Below, one piece after another: positions 17,460 to 26,110 of a stretch of DNA of 64,000 nucleotides. Both the position numbers and the translations under genes were made by a program. A model generated the notes under the pieces. It was not told where the DNA came from. It did no database searches and saw only the letters and a program-made list of their open reading frames with translations. The DNA comes from Paenibacillus mesophilus. Lineage in GTDB: Bacteria; Bacillota; Bacilli; Paenibacillales; NBRC-103111. The stretch covers positions 62,001 to 126,000 of the forward strand of contig NZ_VCRA01000013.1 of NCBI RefSeq assembly GCF_005938385.1, in the 5' to 3' direction. The number at the start of each line of letters is the position of its first letter. Within the stretch, counting starts at the first letter, position 1.

Positions 17460-18618
17460 ATTCCCTGCCTTCCCCTATTCGGCGTTTCCACCTGTCATAC
17501 CATTGCGTAACGTCCGTCGACGGATGCTCGTTCAATTCCTCGAGCAGCCGCTTGCACAGCAAGTCGAACTCCCGCGTAACAAGATCGTGATCGCCCACAG
17601 CCGCTCCCAGCTTCATCAATTCGAAGTAGCCGTACTCGACTAGCGGAAACCTTTCCCTCAATTCGCACAGCAGCCCGGAAGCCTCCTTATGCCGCTTCAG
17701 CCGCACAAGCTGTTCGGCGAGACTACGCGCGCATTCGAACCAAGACAACCGCAGCCTTTGCCGTTCCGGCTCGGCCCAGTCGTAGGGATGCTCCTCCAAG
17801 TAATCTCCCCGGTACAAAGCCAAGCTTTCCAGCGCACGATCGACTTGATCGGGCTGCCAGCTTCCGCCCGCGGGAAGCGCCCGCTCCCATTCCTCGACAT
17901 CGTATAGGACGTCGCCCAGATCAAGCCGGTAGCCGTCTTCTATGCTCGCCAATACGGCTTGGTCCGAAATCAGCTTCAGCTGCTTGCGAATGATCGAGAT
18001 GGATACGTACAAATTGGACGAAACTTTATCCGGATCATGATGAGCCCAGAACAAGTCTAGCAAAAAATCTTTCGGAACGACCTCTCCCCGGCGATAGACG
18101 AAATAGGCGAAGAGCTCCTGCGAGCGCGTCGTCCGCCATCCGGATACCGGTGACGTCCCTCCCGCCGCGATCAGCTCCAAGCGGCGGAAGCCTCGAACGT
18201 ACGGCCGGGCACCAGGCTTGCCCTCAGGAGCCCCCCCTACGGCCGCCGGTGCTTTAGCGGCGAGGAAAGCCCGTACGCGCTCCCACGTTTTGCCGAGCCT
18301 TTGGCGCTGTACCGGTTTCACGACGTAGTCGAGAACGTTTAATTCATAGGCTTCCACCGCGTATTCCCGATAAGCCGTCACGAACACGATGGCCATATCC
18401 GGATGTATGCCGAGCAGGCATTTCGCCGTCTCCAGCCCGGTCATCTCCGCCATTTCCATGTCCAGAAAGGCGACGTCGAACTTGCTCGCCTCCGCCGAAC
18501 GAATCCCTTCCTGCGGATTCAAGTAGGTCTCCAGCCGCTCGAACGTTTCCAGCTCCCCGACCATTTTCTTCATGCTGTCGAGAGCCAGCTGCTCGTCGTC
18601 TATAATCATGCAGCGCAA
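17458..18618 (-). CDS. Response regulator with SARP/BTAD output domain
   Basis: 386 aa, TTG start at 18618 after GGGGGAG. Receiver 1-120: acidic pair IIDDE, phospho-acceptor Asp in VAFLDMEM, Thr in FVTAY, Lys in VVKPV. Residues 150-235 are an OmpR-like winged helix (SQELFAYFVYRRGEVV, SSNLYVSISIIRKQLK). Residues 240-380 are a bacterial transcriptional activator (BTAD) helical domain with LYRGDYLEEHPYDWA. Such SARP-type regulators activate their targets. It is 22 bp from the hybrid kinase gene, its likely partner. Confidence 0.9.
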   Translation of the reverse strand: MRCMIIDDEQLALDSMKKMVGELETFERLETYLNPQEGIRSAEASKFDVAFLDMEMAEMTGLETAKCLLGIHPDMAIVFVTAYREYAVEAYELNVLDYVVKPVQRQRLGKTWERVRAFLAAKAPAAVGGAPEGKPGARPYVRGFRRLELIAAGGTSPVSGWRTTRSQELFAYFVYRRGEVVPKDFLLDLFWAHHDPDKVSSNLYVSISIIRKQLKLISDQAVLASIEDGYRLDLGDVLYDVEEWERALPAGGSWQPDQVDRALESLALYRGDYLEEHPYDWAEPERQRLRLSWFECARSLAEQLVRLKRHKEASGLLCELRERFPLVEYGYFELMKLGAAVGDHDLVTREFDLLCKRLLEELNEHPSTDVTQWYDRWKRRIGEGRE

Positions 18619-18640
18619 AAGCTATACTCCCCCTTTTCCG

Positions 18641-21600
18641 TTATCCGATGCCGCGATTCGGCTGTTCTTCCACCGCTTTGACCGGAATCCGCAAACTTAC
18701 TTTCGTTCCCCCCGAAGGGAGGACATGGATGTCGAGCCCTTGGCCGAACGTATGAAGCAGCCGCCTATGCGTATTGTACAGCCCGATTCCGCCGGCCCCG
18801 GCTCCTTCCAGCAAAAGACCGATCCGCGCCGGATCGATGCCCGCCCCGTCATCGATTACCGACACGCCGATATGATCCTGACCCGACGAATCGATCGCGA
18901 TGCGCAGCGTCCCGCCGCCGCTCTTCTTCATCAAGCCGTGCCGGATTCCGTTCTCCACGAGCGGTTGAAGCGTAAGTGGCGGGATGAGGAACCGGACTCC
19001 GTCTACGCCGTCATACTCCACCTTCAGCCGATCGCCGAACCGAGTCTGCTCGATATGCAAATAGTTGCGGACCAGCTCCAGCTCTTTCTCGAACGGGACG
19101 AGCGGCTCCAAGTTTCTTTTGTCGAAGCTGGCGCGCAAATATTCGCCGAAATGCATGAGCAGCTCCCGGGTCCGGTCTTGATCCACTTCGCTTAAGGCCG
19201 CGATCGTATTGAGCGTGTTGTACAAAAAATGCGGTTTGATCTGCGCCTGCACCAGGGCGAGCTCCAGCCGGATCCGCTCCTCGATCGATTTGCGCAGATG
19301 CATCGCGCCGTTGATTCGGGCGGAGCATTCGACAGGATCGATCGGCTTCACGACGTAGTCGTTCGCGCCTGCTTCGAACACGGCCGCAGCGTCCTCGGCA
19401 CGACCGCTTGACGTCAAGAGCAGAATCGGCAGCTCGGTCCCGGAATAGCGCTGACGAATGTGCCGGCACAGCTTATACCCGCTCATAGCCGGCAAAGATA
19501 CGTCCAGCAGGATGAGATCGTACGAAAAGTAACCTTGTGCAAGCTCGAATACGTCATCCGGATGGGACATGACCGTAACGTAATAGTGCTCGGCCTGAAG
19601 CAGCTTCACCATCATTTGCAAATTCGGCGATTCGTCGGAGACGACGAGGATTTTCCCTCTGTCGGAGCGGCCAAGCCCGGACGATTGCGGCGATAAAGGT
19701 GCTCCCCGACCTGCGGCCGCCGCGACATTCGGAGCCGCCGGCAGCGTCAGCGTGCATACTCTCCCGTTGTCTGCATCGGCTTGCTCCTCGATCTTGCCGC
19801 CCTGCCGCTCGGCCAGCTGCTTCGTCACGCGGGCGACGTGCGTCTCCGCCCGATTCGGACCCGCAGCCGTCTCCTGGAACGGGGCGAGATGATCCGTTTG
19901 CGCAAATATCCCCGTCTCACGGACCGTGATCGCGACTTCGTTCGCCCTCGACTCGACGTGCACCGTTACGGTTCCTTCCGCAAGCCGCAGTATCGCATTC
20001 GAGATCAGATGCGTCAACATTTGGATAAGTCTGCCCTCGTCCGCTGTCACGGCGGCGCCGTCCGGGACGAGATTGAGGATGCGGATCGGCTTGCCGTTCA
20101 TAAGCGGCGACATCATCTCGACGGCCGCGGACACCAAAGGCTTGACGGATATTCGTTCGGCCTCGAACAGCAGCTTCCCTTCGTTCGCCTCGGCCAGTTC
20201 GAGCATATCGTCCAGAAGTCGGGACATGCGCCGGCCGATCGCCGCAATCGTCTCCACATCCCGGCGCTGCCTCGGCGTGAACTCCTTGTCGCCGTCAAGA
20301 AGCAGCGTATGGCATAAGTTCATCATCGTATGAATCGGGGTGCGCAGCTCATAAGAAGTATCGGTCAGGAAGTCGCTTTTCTGCTGATCGGAGCGGATAA
20401 GGGAACGGGACAGCTTTCTTGCATCGGCGAGAGCTCTCATATAGGTATCGAACAGCAGGAGCACGAGGCCGACCATAAAAACGATATATTCGAACGAAGG
20501 ATCGAAGGAAGGCTTCCGCACGTCCGCCTCCATCAGCAGCTGATTCAGCGCCGCGGCCAGCACGCCGAGCGTTGCGATCATGATGAAGAAAGCATGGCGG
20601 TGCTTGCTCCAGACGGCTCGAAACAAGATAAAGAAGATGAAGAAATAGCCGACGGACGTACCGGTTACAGTCAAATATCCGATCCGGGTAAACAAGGCGG
20701 CGGGCGTCAGCAGCACGACAGCTCCAAAACCCGCGTACATAACCTGTAAATATTTGCCCGCCAGCTTCTCCCGCCGGTTTTGCGCCAGGATGGACGCAAG
20801 CGCCACGATGCAGCAAATGGTTTGGAGCGTTGCAAACATCTGCAGCTTGGTCATCCACTCGTAATCAAACTCCGGCCATAGGACATACAGCAGTTTCTCG
20901 CCGTGCGTCAGCAAATATTGCATGACGGAACCATTGAGCAGGGCGAAGACGAGCAGCTCGCGCCGGCGATGGAACAGCAAGTAGGCCAGCGCGGCAATAA
21001 AGCCGATTGTAAAAAAAACGATGGAGGCCGTCATATCGGCCCCGACCGAGAACGACTTCATCCGGCTGATGCTCTGCATATCGCCGAGCCATATCGACTG
21101 GAAGAAGCCTCCTCCCGCATAATAGGAATAATTGGCGGCGTGCACGACGATTTCCAGCTTGTTCCCTTTCACTTCGGTTCCGGCAATATAGGCATGATTT
21201 TTCGCTTCGTATCGGTCGGGTACAAGTGCCGGCGATCCGCTCGACCCTACTTTGTTCCCGTTTACGTATAAGTCGTGCGAGTTGCGAATATTGGTAACCC
21301 GTACGGCCAAGTAAGAAGGCGAATGCTCGGGAAGCCATACTTGCAGCCGGTACGTGCCGGCGCCGATGGCAGTCGGACGTTTGTCCGGGAACGACTTGTC
21401 CCATTTGCCCGGTACGTCGATATAGCGGACGGCCGAACCGCTGCCCGGCTGTCCGGGAGCGGCGAATTCATTCGGAACCCACTCCCACTGTCCGTCAAGC
21501 CGGACGCTCCCGTCCGCGAAAGACCATCCGGTCAAGTCCAGCACGCCTTGCCTGGCGGTCGGCCGATTGCCCGGCCCTACCAGCGGAGCCGCAATATTCC

Positions 21601-21652
21601 ATAGCAAAAAGACCGCCAGCAGGACAACGATCAGCTTCTGTCTGTTATTCAC
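18641..21652 (-). CDS. Hybrid sensor kinase (7TMR-DISM, degenerate HisKA, receiver, LytS-type kinase)
   Basis: 1003 aa. Residues 1-22 TM. 40-195 an extracellular jelly-roll (7TMR-DISM extracellular type, LDGQWEWVP). About 200-400 seven TM helices. 425-490 a HisKA-like domain in which the phospho-acceptor His is Tyr434 (DTSYELRTP). The adjoining ATPase is also altered (RETG in place of the DxG box). About 680-790 a receiver with intact LLDVSLP Asp and VVKPID Lys. The rest is a LytS/YehU-type kinase with QIKPHFLYNTLNT (intact His), LVENGIRHG and DDGAGID. Signalling must therefore run through the C-terminal kinase. The extracellular fold suggests carbohydrate sensing. Confidence 0.9.
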   Translation of the reverse strand: MNNRQKLIVVLLAVFLLWNIAAPLVGPGNRPTARQGVLDLTGWSFADGSVRLDGQWEWVPNEFAAPGQPGSGSAVRYIDVPGKWDKSFPDKRPTAIGAGTYRLQVWLPEHSPSYLAVRVTNIRNSHDLYVNGNKVGSSGSPALVPDRYEAKNHAYIAGTEVKGNKLEIVVHAANYSYYAGGGFFQSIWLGDMQSISRMKSFSVGADMTASIVFFTIGFIAALAYLLFHRRRELLVFALLNGSVMQYLLTHGEKLLYVLWPEFDYEWMTKLQMFATLQTICCIVALASILAQNRREKLAGKYLQVMYAGFGAVVLLTPAALFTRIGYLTVTGTSVGYFFIFFILFRAVWSKHRHAFFIMIATLGVLAAALNQLLMEADVRKPSFDPSFEYIVFMVGLVLLLFDTYMRALADARKLSRSLIRSDQQKSDFLTDTSYELRTPIHTMMNLCHTLLLDGDKEFTPRQRRDVETIAAIGRRMSRLLDDMLELAEANEGKLLFEAERISVKPLVSAAVEMMSPLMNGKPIRILNLVPDGAAVTADEGRLIQMLTHLISNAILRLAEGTVTVHVESRANEVAITVRETGIFAQTDHLAPFQETAAGPNRAETHVARVTKQLAERQGGKIEEQADADNGRVCTLTLPAAPNVAAAAGRGAPLSPQSSGLGRSDRGKILVVSDESPNLQMMVKLLQAEHYYVTVMSHPDDVFELAQGYFSYDLILLDVSLPAMSGYKLCRHIRQRYSGTELPILLLTSSGRAEDAAAVFEAGANDYVVKPIDPVECSARINGAMHLRKSIEERIRLELALVQAQIKPHFLYNTLNTIAALSEVDQDRTRELLMHFGEYLRASFDKRNLEPLVPFEKELELVRNYLHIEQTRFGDRLKVEYDGVDGVRFLIPPLTLQPLVENGIRHGLMKKSGGGTLRIAIDSSGQDHIGVSVIDDGAGIDPARIGLLLEGAGAGGIGLYNTHRRLLHTFGQGLDIHVLPSGGTKVSLRIPVKAVEEQPNRGIG

Positions 21653-21693
21653 TTTTGTCCGTTCTCCTTGTCATTCGCGAGGCCGGGCGCCCT

Positions 21694-22635
21694 CTATTCG
21701 CCTGTCCCCGGGCTTGTGCCGCTTTTGCCGAAATGTTCCTTGATATAGCTCGAAGGAGAAAGCCCGAACGCTTTTCGGAACGCGCGACTGAACGTATGGA
21801 TCGAGTCGTACCGCATAATGGCGGCGATTTCCGTTATGCTGTAATTGCCTTCCTTCATCAGCTCGACCGTTTTCTCCCATTTGCGCTTCGCATAATAATG
21901 ACGCAGACTTTCTCCGGTTTCCTTGGCGAACAGGTGGGACAAGTAGGACAAGCTGTATCCGAACGCGTCGGACACTTCCTTCAGGTCGTCGATTTTGAGC
22001 AGCCGGTCGTCAATATAATGAATGGCGGCGAACACCGCTCTTTTGGCCGAGTTTTCCCAGCCCTCCCCCGGGTATTTGGCTTCCCAGTCGGAGAAGAAGT
22101 TGCGGTACGTGAGCACCAGTATTTGTTCCAAATACGATTGAATCATCGTTTGCGAGAACGGGCTCGCGGAGCTCAATTCCTTAAGCACGCCCGCGAAAGG
22201 AGTCCGGATGTCCAGACGGTCTTTGCACCGCGGCGTTTGCTTGTTGTCGATCATCTCCTTGATCGCAAGCAGCGGACTGTCCTGGAACGAAGCCGTATTG
22301 AAATGGAAGCCCAAGTAAAAGTACCGGTACGGATCGTCCGCATCCGCCCCTCCCTCATGCTGCTCCCCCGGCGCGCCGATATAAAGGTCGCCCTGTCCGA
22401 GATCATAGCGGGCGCCGTTTGTGCCGAACCAGCCTTTTCCGGAGACGATGTACGAGATTTCGTAGCAAACTTGCGTATGGTTCGATAGGACGAATCCGGC
22501 ATCGCAGCTTAAATCGCCGAACTGGTAAAGGGAAATCGCACCGTACTGGATCTGCTCCTGAGCATGCACGCAATCGAACTGAAAGCGTCTCTTGCCGGGG
22601 ACGCTCGTAAATTTCGTAACGTTGGAAGGCGACAT
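21694..22635 (-). CDS. AraC-family transcriptional regulator
   Basis: 313 aa from the ATG at 22635, which has AGGAG 9 bp upstream; the ORF extends 10 codons further without support. N-terminal cupin-like ligand domain (about 30-130, with GAPGEQHEGGADADDPYRY). The C-terminal pair of helix-turn-helices is FGYSLSYLSHLFAKETGES and ITEIAAIMRYDSIHTFSRA followed by FRKAFGLSPSSY. It is 41 bp upstream of the hybrid kinase and co-directional, with no terminator between, so kinase, response regulator and AraC protein probably form one regulatory operon. Sugar ligand unknown. Confidence 0.88.
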   Translation of the reverse strand: MSPSNVTKFTSVPGKRRFQFDCVHAQEQIQYGAISLYQFGDLSCDAGFVLSNHTQVCYEISYIVSGKGWFGTNGARYDLGQGDLYIGAPGEQHEGGADADDPYRYFYLGFHFNTASFQDSPLLAIKEMIDNKQTPRCKDRLDIRTPFAGVLKELSSASPFSQTMIQSYLEQILVLTYRNFFSDWEAKYPGEGWENSAKRAVFAAIHYIDDRLLKIDDLKEVSDAFGYSLSYLSHLFAKETGESLRHYYAKRKWEKTVELMKEGNYSITEIAAIMRYDSIHTFSRAFRKAFGLSPSSYIKEHFGKSGTSPGTGE

Positions 22636-22812
22636 GATCACCGCTCCTCTCCTACCCGCATACAACTGTCACCATCATATCACATCAAGGATGAAACGGT
22701 TACACAAAAAGATGTTGCGTCGGATCTCCGCAAAGAGCCGCCCATAAGAAAAGCTTCTGATCGAAGCCTTTCGATGATGTGCATTCGTGTTTTAGCGGTA
22801 GCTTATTCTTGG

Positions 22813-22867
22813 TAAGGAAAGTCTCACTTCACTTTAACGCTTTAGCGAAGTTAAACTTTCCTTATCG
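22813..22867. repeat. Nested inverted repeat, copy 1 of a hairpin pair
   Basis: TAAGGAAAGT (22813) pairs with ACTTTCCTTA, and inside lies TTAACGCTTTAGCG / GTTAA. The 36 bases 22825-22860 recur at 23011-23046 with one change. Both copies flank an interspersed palindrome in the 466-bp gap 22636-23101. The gap also holds the AraC leader; no gene is seen. Confidence 0.75.
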
Positions 22868-22919
22868 ATAAGAAAAACGTCTATCGACGTACTTCAAGGA
22901 TGAGCGACCGCTACTCTCA

Positions 22920-22976
22920 CCCCAAAAAGTGACGCTATCCTTCGAAGATTACGCCGGGTACTTTTCGGGGACCCCG
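22920..22976. repeat. Copy of the interspersed CCCCAAAAGTG palindrome
   Basis: CCCCAAAAAGTGACG, a centre with CTTCGAAGATTA, and GTACTTTTCGGGGACCCCG. Same order of blocks as the copies at 38478 and 56205. Confidence 0.7.
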
Positions 22977-23010
22977 AACACCGGAAGTTTTTCTTGGTTC
23001 AAAAAACTCG

Positions 23011-23046
23011 CACTTCGCTTTAACGCTTTAGCGAAGTTAAACTTTC
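23011..23046. repeat. Hairpin pair, copy 2
   Basis: CACTTCGCTTTAACG, then CTTTAGCGAAGTTAAAC; perfect 7-bp stem ACTTCGC/GCGAAGT. 35 of 36 bases equal copy 1. Confidence 0.75.
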
Positions 23047-23063
23047 TGAATCGTTCACAAACA

Positions 23064-23084
23064 GCCCGGTTCGAGGAACCGGGC
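23064..23084 (-). terminator. Terminator of the sialidase operon
   Basis: Stem GCCCGGTTC / GAACCGGGC, then TGTTTGTG on the minus strand, 17 bp after the sialidase stop. Confidence 0.75.
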
Positions 23085-23101
23085 CGCGCAACTATCTATA
23101 T

Positions 23102-24202
23102 TCAAGATGAGGACGGAATAATGTCCGACAGCCGGATTTTGCGCACCTTCAGCCGGGCCAGACGCGAGCGGTCTTCCGGCTCCCCCGCACAATAGGCGAG
23201 CAGGACGGCGTCGCCGGTGAAGTGAATCGCGGTATAACAGTAGCCGCCCCGGTCCTCCTCCAGCTCGGCGGCGAAGAAATCCGTCCACGTAACCCCTTCG
23301 TCCTTGCTGATCGCCCCTACGAGCGGCGTACGCCCTCCGGATATTCTCGTGTAATCCCTCGTCTGGTAATGGGGAATCGGGTTCCAGACGGCCAGAAGCA
23401 AGTCCGTCTGCGGAATTCGTTTGAGCGACAGCGGCGAGCATGGCGAGGAGAACGGCGTAGGCTCCGCGGCACTCCACGTTTCGCCGCCGTCGGCGGAGTA
23501 CATGCCGTATTGGCAGCCCACGTCCGTTCTGGCCCACGCAAACAAGCTGCCGTTCTTCAATTCGACCACGCCCGGCTCTTGAAGCCCGCTGATTGTGCGC
23601 GAATACGGCAGGACACAGTAGTTTCTCGCCTCTCTCCAAGAGACTCCGTCGTCATCCGACAAGTAGAAATGCGCGACGCCCCTGACGTCGAGCGACTTCC
23701 AGTCCGTCTTGCTATCGCCTCGGACTTTGTGATAGGCGGCCGGAACGACCAGCCTTCCGCTTGCAAGCCGGATGACCCGGTCGTTATTCACCACGTAGTA
23801 GCCGGGACCGGGTATGCAGCATACCGCTTCGCTCCACGTCTTCCCCTCGTCCGCCGATCGCCGCAGATGCAGCCTCATATCGTGCAGCCCGTACCGGATC
23901 AAATAAAACAGCCCGACATCCCCGTTCAGCATACGCATCAGCGTGACGCTCATCAGGTTCATCGCATCGTGCTCCTCCGGCCGGACGATCACCTCGTCCC
24001 CGGACCAGCTCTCCCCTTCGTCGGCCGAATACCGCGCGGCGAGACAAGCAAGCCCGGCGTCGCCGCTCGATTCTCCGATAAAACGGCTGTAAACGAACAG
24101 CAGCCGGCCGTCCTTCAAATCGAGAAAAGCTCCTTCGCTGTTGCGCGGATTTCCTTCTCCGGGACGAAGATCCAATACGACGTTCCCCTTTTTCTGCAGC
24201 AT
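23102..24202 (-). CDS. Sialidase-like (BNR/Asp-box) glycosidase, cytoplasmic
   Basis: 366 aa, no signal peptide. Five Asp-boxes mark a six-bladed sialidase propeller: SADEGESW, SADEGKTW, SDDDGVSW, SADGGETW and SKDEGVTW. The start NPRNSEGAFLDLKDGRLLFVYSRF carries an Arg-containing loop in the place of the sialidase RIP region. Absence of export suggests it acts on imported oligosaccharides. Last gene of an operon of binding lipoprotein, NAL/DHDPS-type aldolase and EamA transporter. Sialic acid itself or another acidic sugar could be the substrate; many such Firmicute proteins are uncharacterised. Confidence 0.8.
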   Translation of the reverse strand: MLQKKGNVVLDLRPGEGNPRNSEGAFLDLKDGRLLFVYSRFIGESSGDAGLACLAARYSADEGESWSGDEVIVRPEEHDAMNLMSVTLMRMLNGDVGLFYLIRYGLHDMRLHLRRSADEGKTWSEAVCCIPGPGYYVVNNDRVIRLASGRLVVPAAYHKVRGDSKTDWKSLDVRGVAHFYLSDDDGVSWREARNYCVLPYSRTISGLQEPGVVELKNGSLFAWARTDVGCQYGMYSADGGETWSAAEPTPFSSPCSPLSLKRIPQTDLLLAVWNPIPHYQTRDYTRISGGRTPLVGAISKDEGVTWTDFFAAELEEDRGGYCYTAIHFTGDAVLLAYCAGEPEDRSRLARLKVRKIRLSDIIPSSS

Positions 24203-24265
24203 TCGTTTCTCATCCTCTTTCTCTCTATATTTGCGACTGATCCGTTCAACTGCTCCCGCAGCAAG

Positions 24266-25165
24266 CTACGCTTCGGTTACCATGTTTCCTTTTCTGGCCT
24301 GAAGCGTCGCAGCGGCAACCCCGATAACAATCAACAGGCCTCCAGCCAGCTGCGAAGCGACAATCTGTGTTCCGAGTATAAGATAACCCGCTATCATGGT
24401 GACCACGGGCTGCAAATAAAGAAACAGCGACGTTCTGCTCGTACCGACCTTGTTGATCTGCCGATTCCAAATCACGAAGCAGAGCCCCTGTCCTACCACG
24501 GATGTGACGGCGATAAGCAGCCAAACCCATAGCGGCTGGCCGAGATGCGCGAGAGATTCGTTCGTCAGGGAATACGGAATCAGCATGCAGGTCCCGATAA
24601 CCGTCCAATATACGCTTGAGATGAAAGGGTCTCTCCGGTACATCCATTTCCTGATCAAGATATAAGAAACGGCAACGGAAACCATCGAGGCGAACGTATA
24701 GATCACGCCGAGCGATGCATGGAGTCCGGAGCTGCCTCCCACGGCGAAGTAAACTCCGGCGATCGAAAATACGGAACCGAGCAATAGCCGCCCAGTGAAA
24801 GTCTCTCCGAGAAAGAGAGCGGATAGCAGAGCAATCGTAATCGGCCCGAGCGCATAGATGAGAGCGGCCGTAGTAGCGTCGGCATAAGTCAAGCCGGCGT
24901 AATAAAAAAGCTGGCTTATAAAAGTGCCGAAAAAGCCAAGCGGCAATAAAAAGATCCAGTCCCGCCTGGTCAGCTTGATCAATCTTTTCGTTGAAGCCGC
25001 ATAAACCACGAGAAACAGCGATGCGATTAGGAGCCTCGACGCACCGAGAAGAAGAGGGGGCATATCGGCAAGAAGCATGGAATTAATGACGATATTGCTC
25101 CCCCATACGGTGACGCACAGCAATAAGAGAACGTAAGAACGGAGCACTTCCGTACCGGCTTTCAT
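24266..25165 (-). CDS. EamA/DMT-family transporter
   Basis: 299 aa with about ten TM helices and two EamA repeats (1-135 and 150-290), for example the GFFGTFISQLFYYAGLTYADAT and LIYALGPITIALLSALFLGE regions (quoted in part). DMT carriers export or import small metabolites across the inner membrane; the substrate cannot be read from sequence. It starts 12 bp after the aldolase stop, and its own stop is 63 bp before the sialidase start, so it belongs to that operon. Confidence 0.85.
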   Translation of the reverse strand: MKAGTEVLRSYVLLLLCVTVWGSNIVINSMLLADMPPLLLGASRLLIASLFLVVYAASTKRLIKLTRRDWIFLLPLGFFGTFISQLFYYAGLTYADATTAALIYALGPITIALLSALFLGETFTGRLLLGSVFSIAGVYFAVGGSSGLHASLGVIYTFASMVSVAVSYILIRKWMYRRDPFISSVYWTVIGTCMLIPYSLTNESLAHLGQPLWVWLLIAVTSVVGQGLCFVIWNRQINKVGTSRTSLFLYLQPVVTMIAGYLILGTQIVASQLAGGLLIVIGVAAATLQARKGNMVTEA

Positions 25166-25177
25166 GGTTATCCGGAC

Positions 25178-26059
25178 TTAGATCAGCCTCAACTGCTGCA
25201 TGCGGGCTTTCACTTTTTCTTGCCGTGCCGGATCGATCGGCTGCATGTAATCCGGGTGGAACGACCCTTCGAAGCCGAGCAAATTCATCGCATGGGTGAA
25301 TCCCGGGAAAACGCCGACTTCCACGAACGTGTCGCGCAGCAGCAAAATATCGTCGAGGCTTTTGGCCGCCGATTCGCTGTCGCCTCTCTCTAGCGCCTTG
25401 TACATCGTCGAGGTGATGGCGGCGGTACAGCTGAACATGCCGTCCAAATTTTCGCGTACGCCGTAGCCGTATGCCGTGTCGAACAAGTCCAGTCCGCTGA
25501 ACATGATGCTGAACTCCGGGTTGACGGACGGCTTCAGTCTCGACAGCACTCTCGCCGTAGTCAGATCGCCCGTCTTGATGCCGGCAATGTTCGGCACGGT
25601 CATCAGGCGAGCCGCCGTGTCGGCCGTAATTTTGCTTTGCGTCACGACCGCCAAATCGTACAAGTATACCGGATAAGGCGAATAGGACGCGAGCGCTGTG
25701 AAGAAATTGACGATGTCTCCTTGAGTCAACGGATAATAGAACGGCGTCGTCGCCACTACACCGTCTATGTCGAGTCCCGCAAGCTGCCCGATCCGTTCCT
25801 TGACGCGTCCGACCGAATTGTCCATAACGCCTACGAGCACGGGGCACGCCCCTTTCGCCGCCTCGACTGCGGCTCTAGCGATCTTCACCGGTTCGCTGTT
25901 CGCGATATACGGCTGCTGGCCCATCGAGCCCATTACGAGCAGCCCGGCCGCGCCTGCGTTCACTTGATCCTCCACATGCCGCTGCAAACTGGAAACAATG
26001 ACATGCCCCGTGTCGTCAAGCGGCGTTCCTAATGCCGGATAAAAGCCTTGCTTTGTCAT
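25178..26059 (-). CDS. DHDPS/N-acetylneuraminate lyase-family aldolase
   Basis: 293 aa TIM barrel, full family length. Schiff-base Lys in GIKTGDLT, catalytic Tyr in VYLYDLAV. The usual GTTGE/GSTGE loop is GSMGQQPYI, so true dihydrodipicolinate synthase is unlikely. Such proteins split or form 2-keto-3-deoxy acids with pyruvate. Neighbours (binding lipoprotein before, transporter and sialidase-like enzyme after) suggest cleavage of a sialic-acid-like or ketodeoxy sugar acid. Substrate is inference. Confidence 0.85.
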   Translation of the reverse strand: MTKQGFYPALGTPLDDTGHVIVSSLQRHVEDQVNAGAAGLLVMGSMGQQPYIANSEPVKIARAAVEAAKGACPVLVGVMDNSVGRVKERIGQLAGLDIDGVVATTPFYYPLTQGDIVNFFTALASYSPYPVYLYDLAVVTQSKITADTAARLMTVPNIAGIKTGDLTTARVLSRLKPSVNPEFSIMFSGLDLFDTAYGYGVRENLDGMFSCTAAITSTMYKALERGDSESAAKSLDDILLLRDTFVEVGVFPGFTHAMNLLGFEGSFHPDYMQPIDPARQEKVKARMQQLRLI

Positions 26060-26110
26060 GTTTTCTCTCTCCCTATCTTGGCGTTAAGCCTTCTATATTT
26101 ATCGTGCCGG

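Noticed and set aside
23102..24202. Secreted sialidase
   Set aside because: The N-terminus MLQKKGNVVLDLRPGEG has no hydrophobic segment, and no better upstream start with a signal peptide is present.
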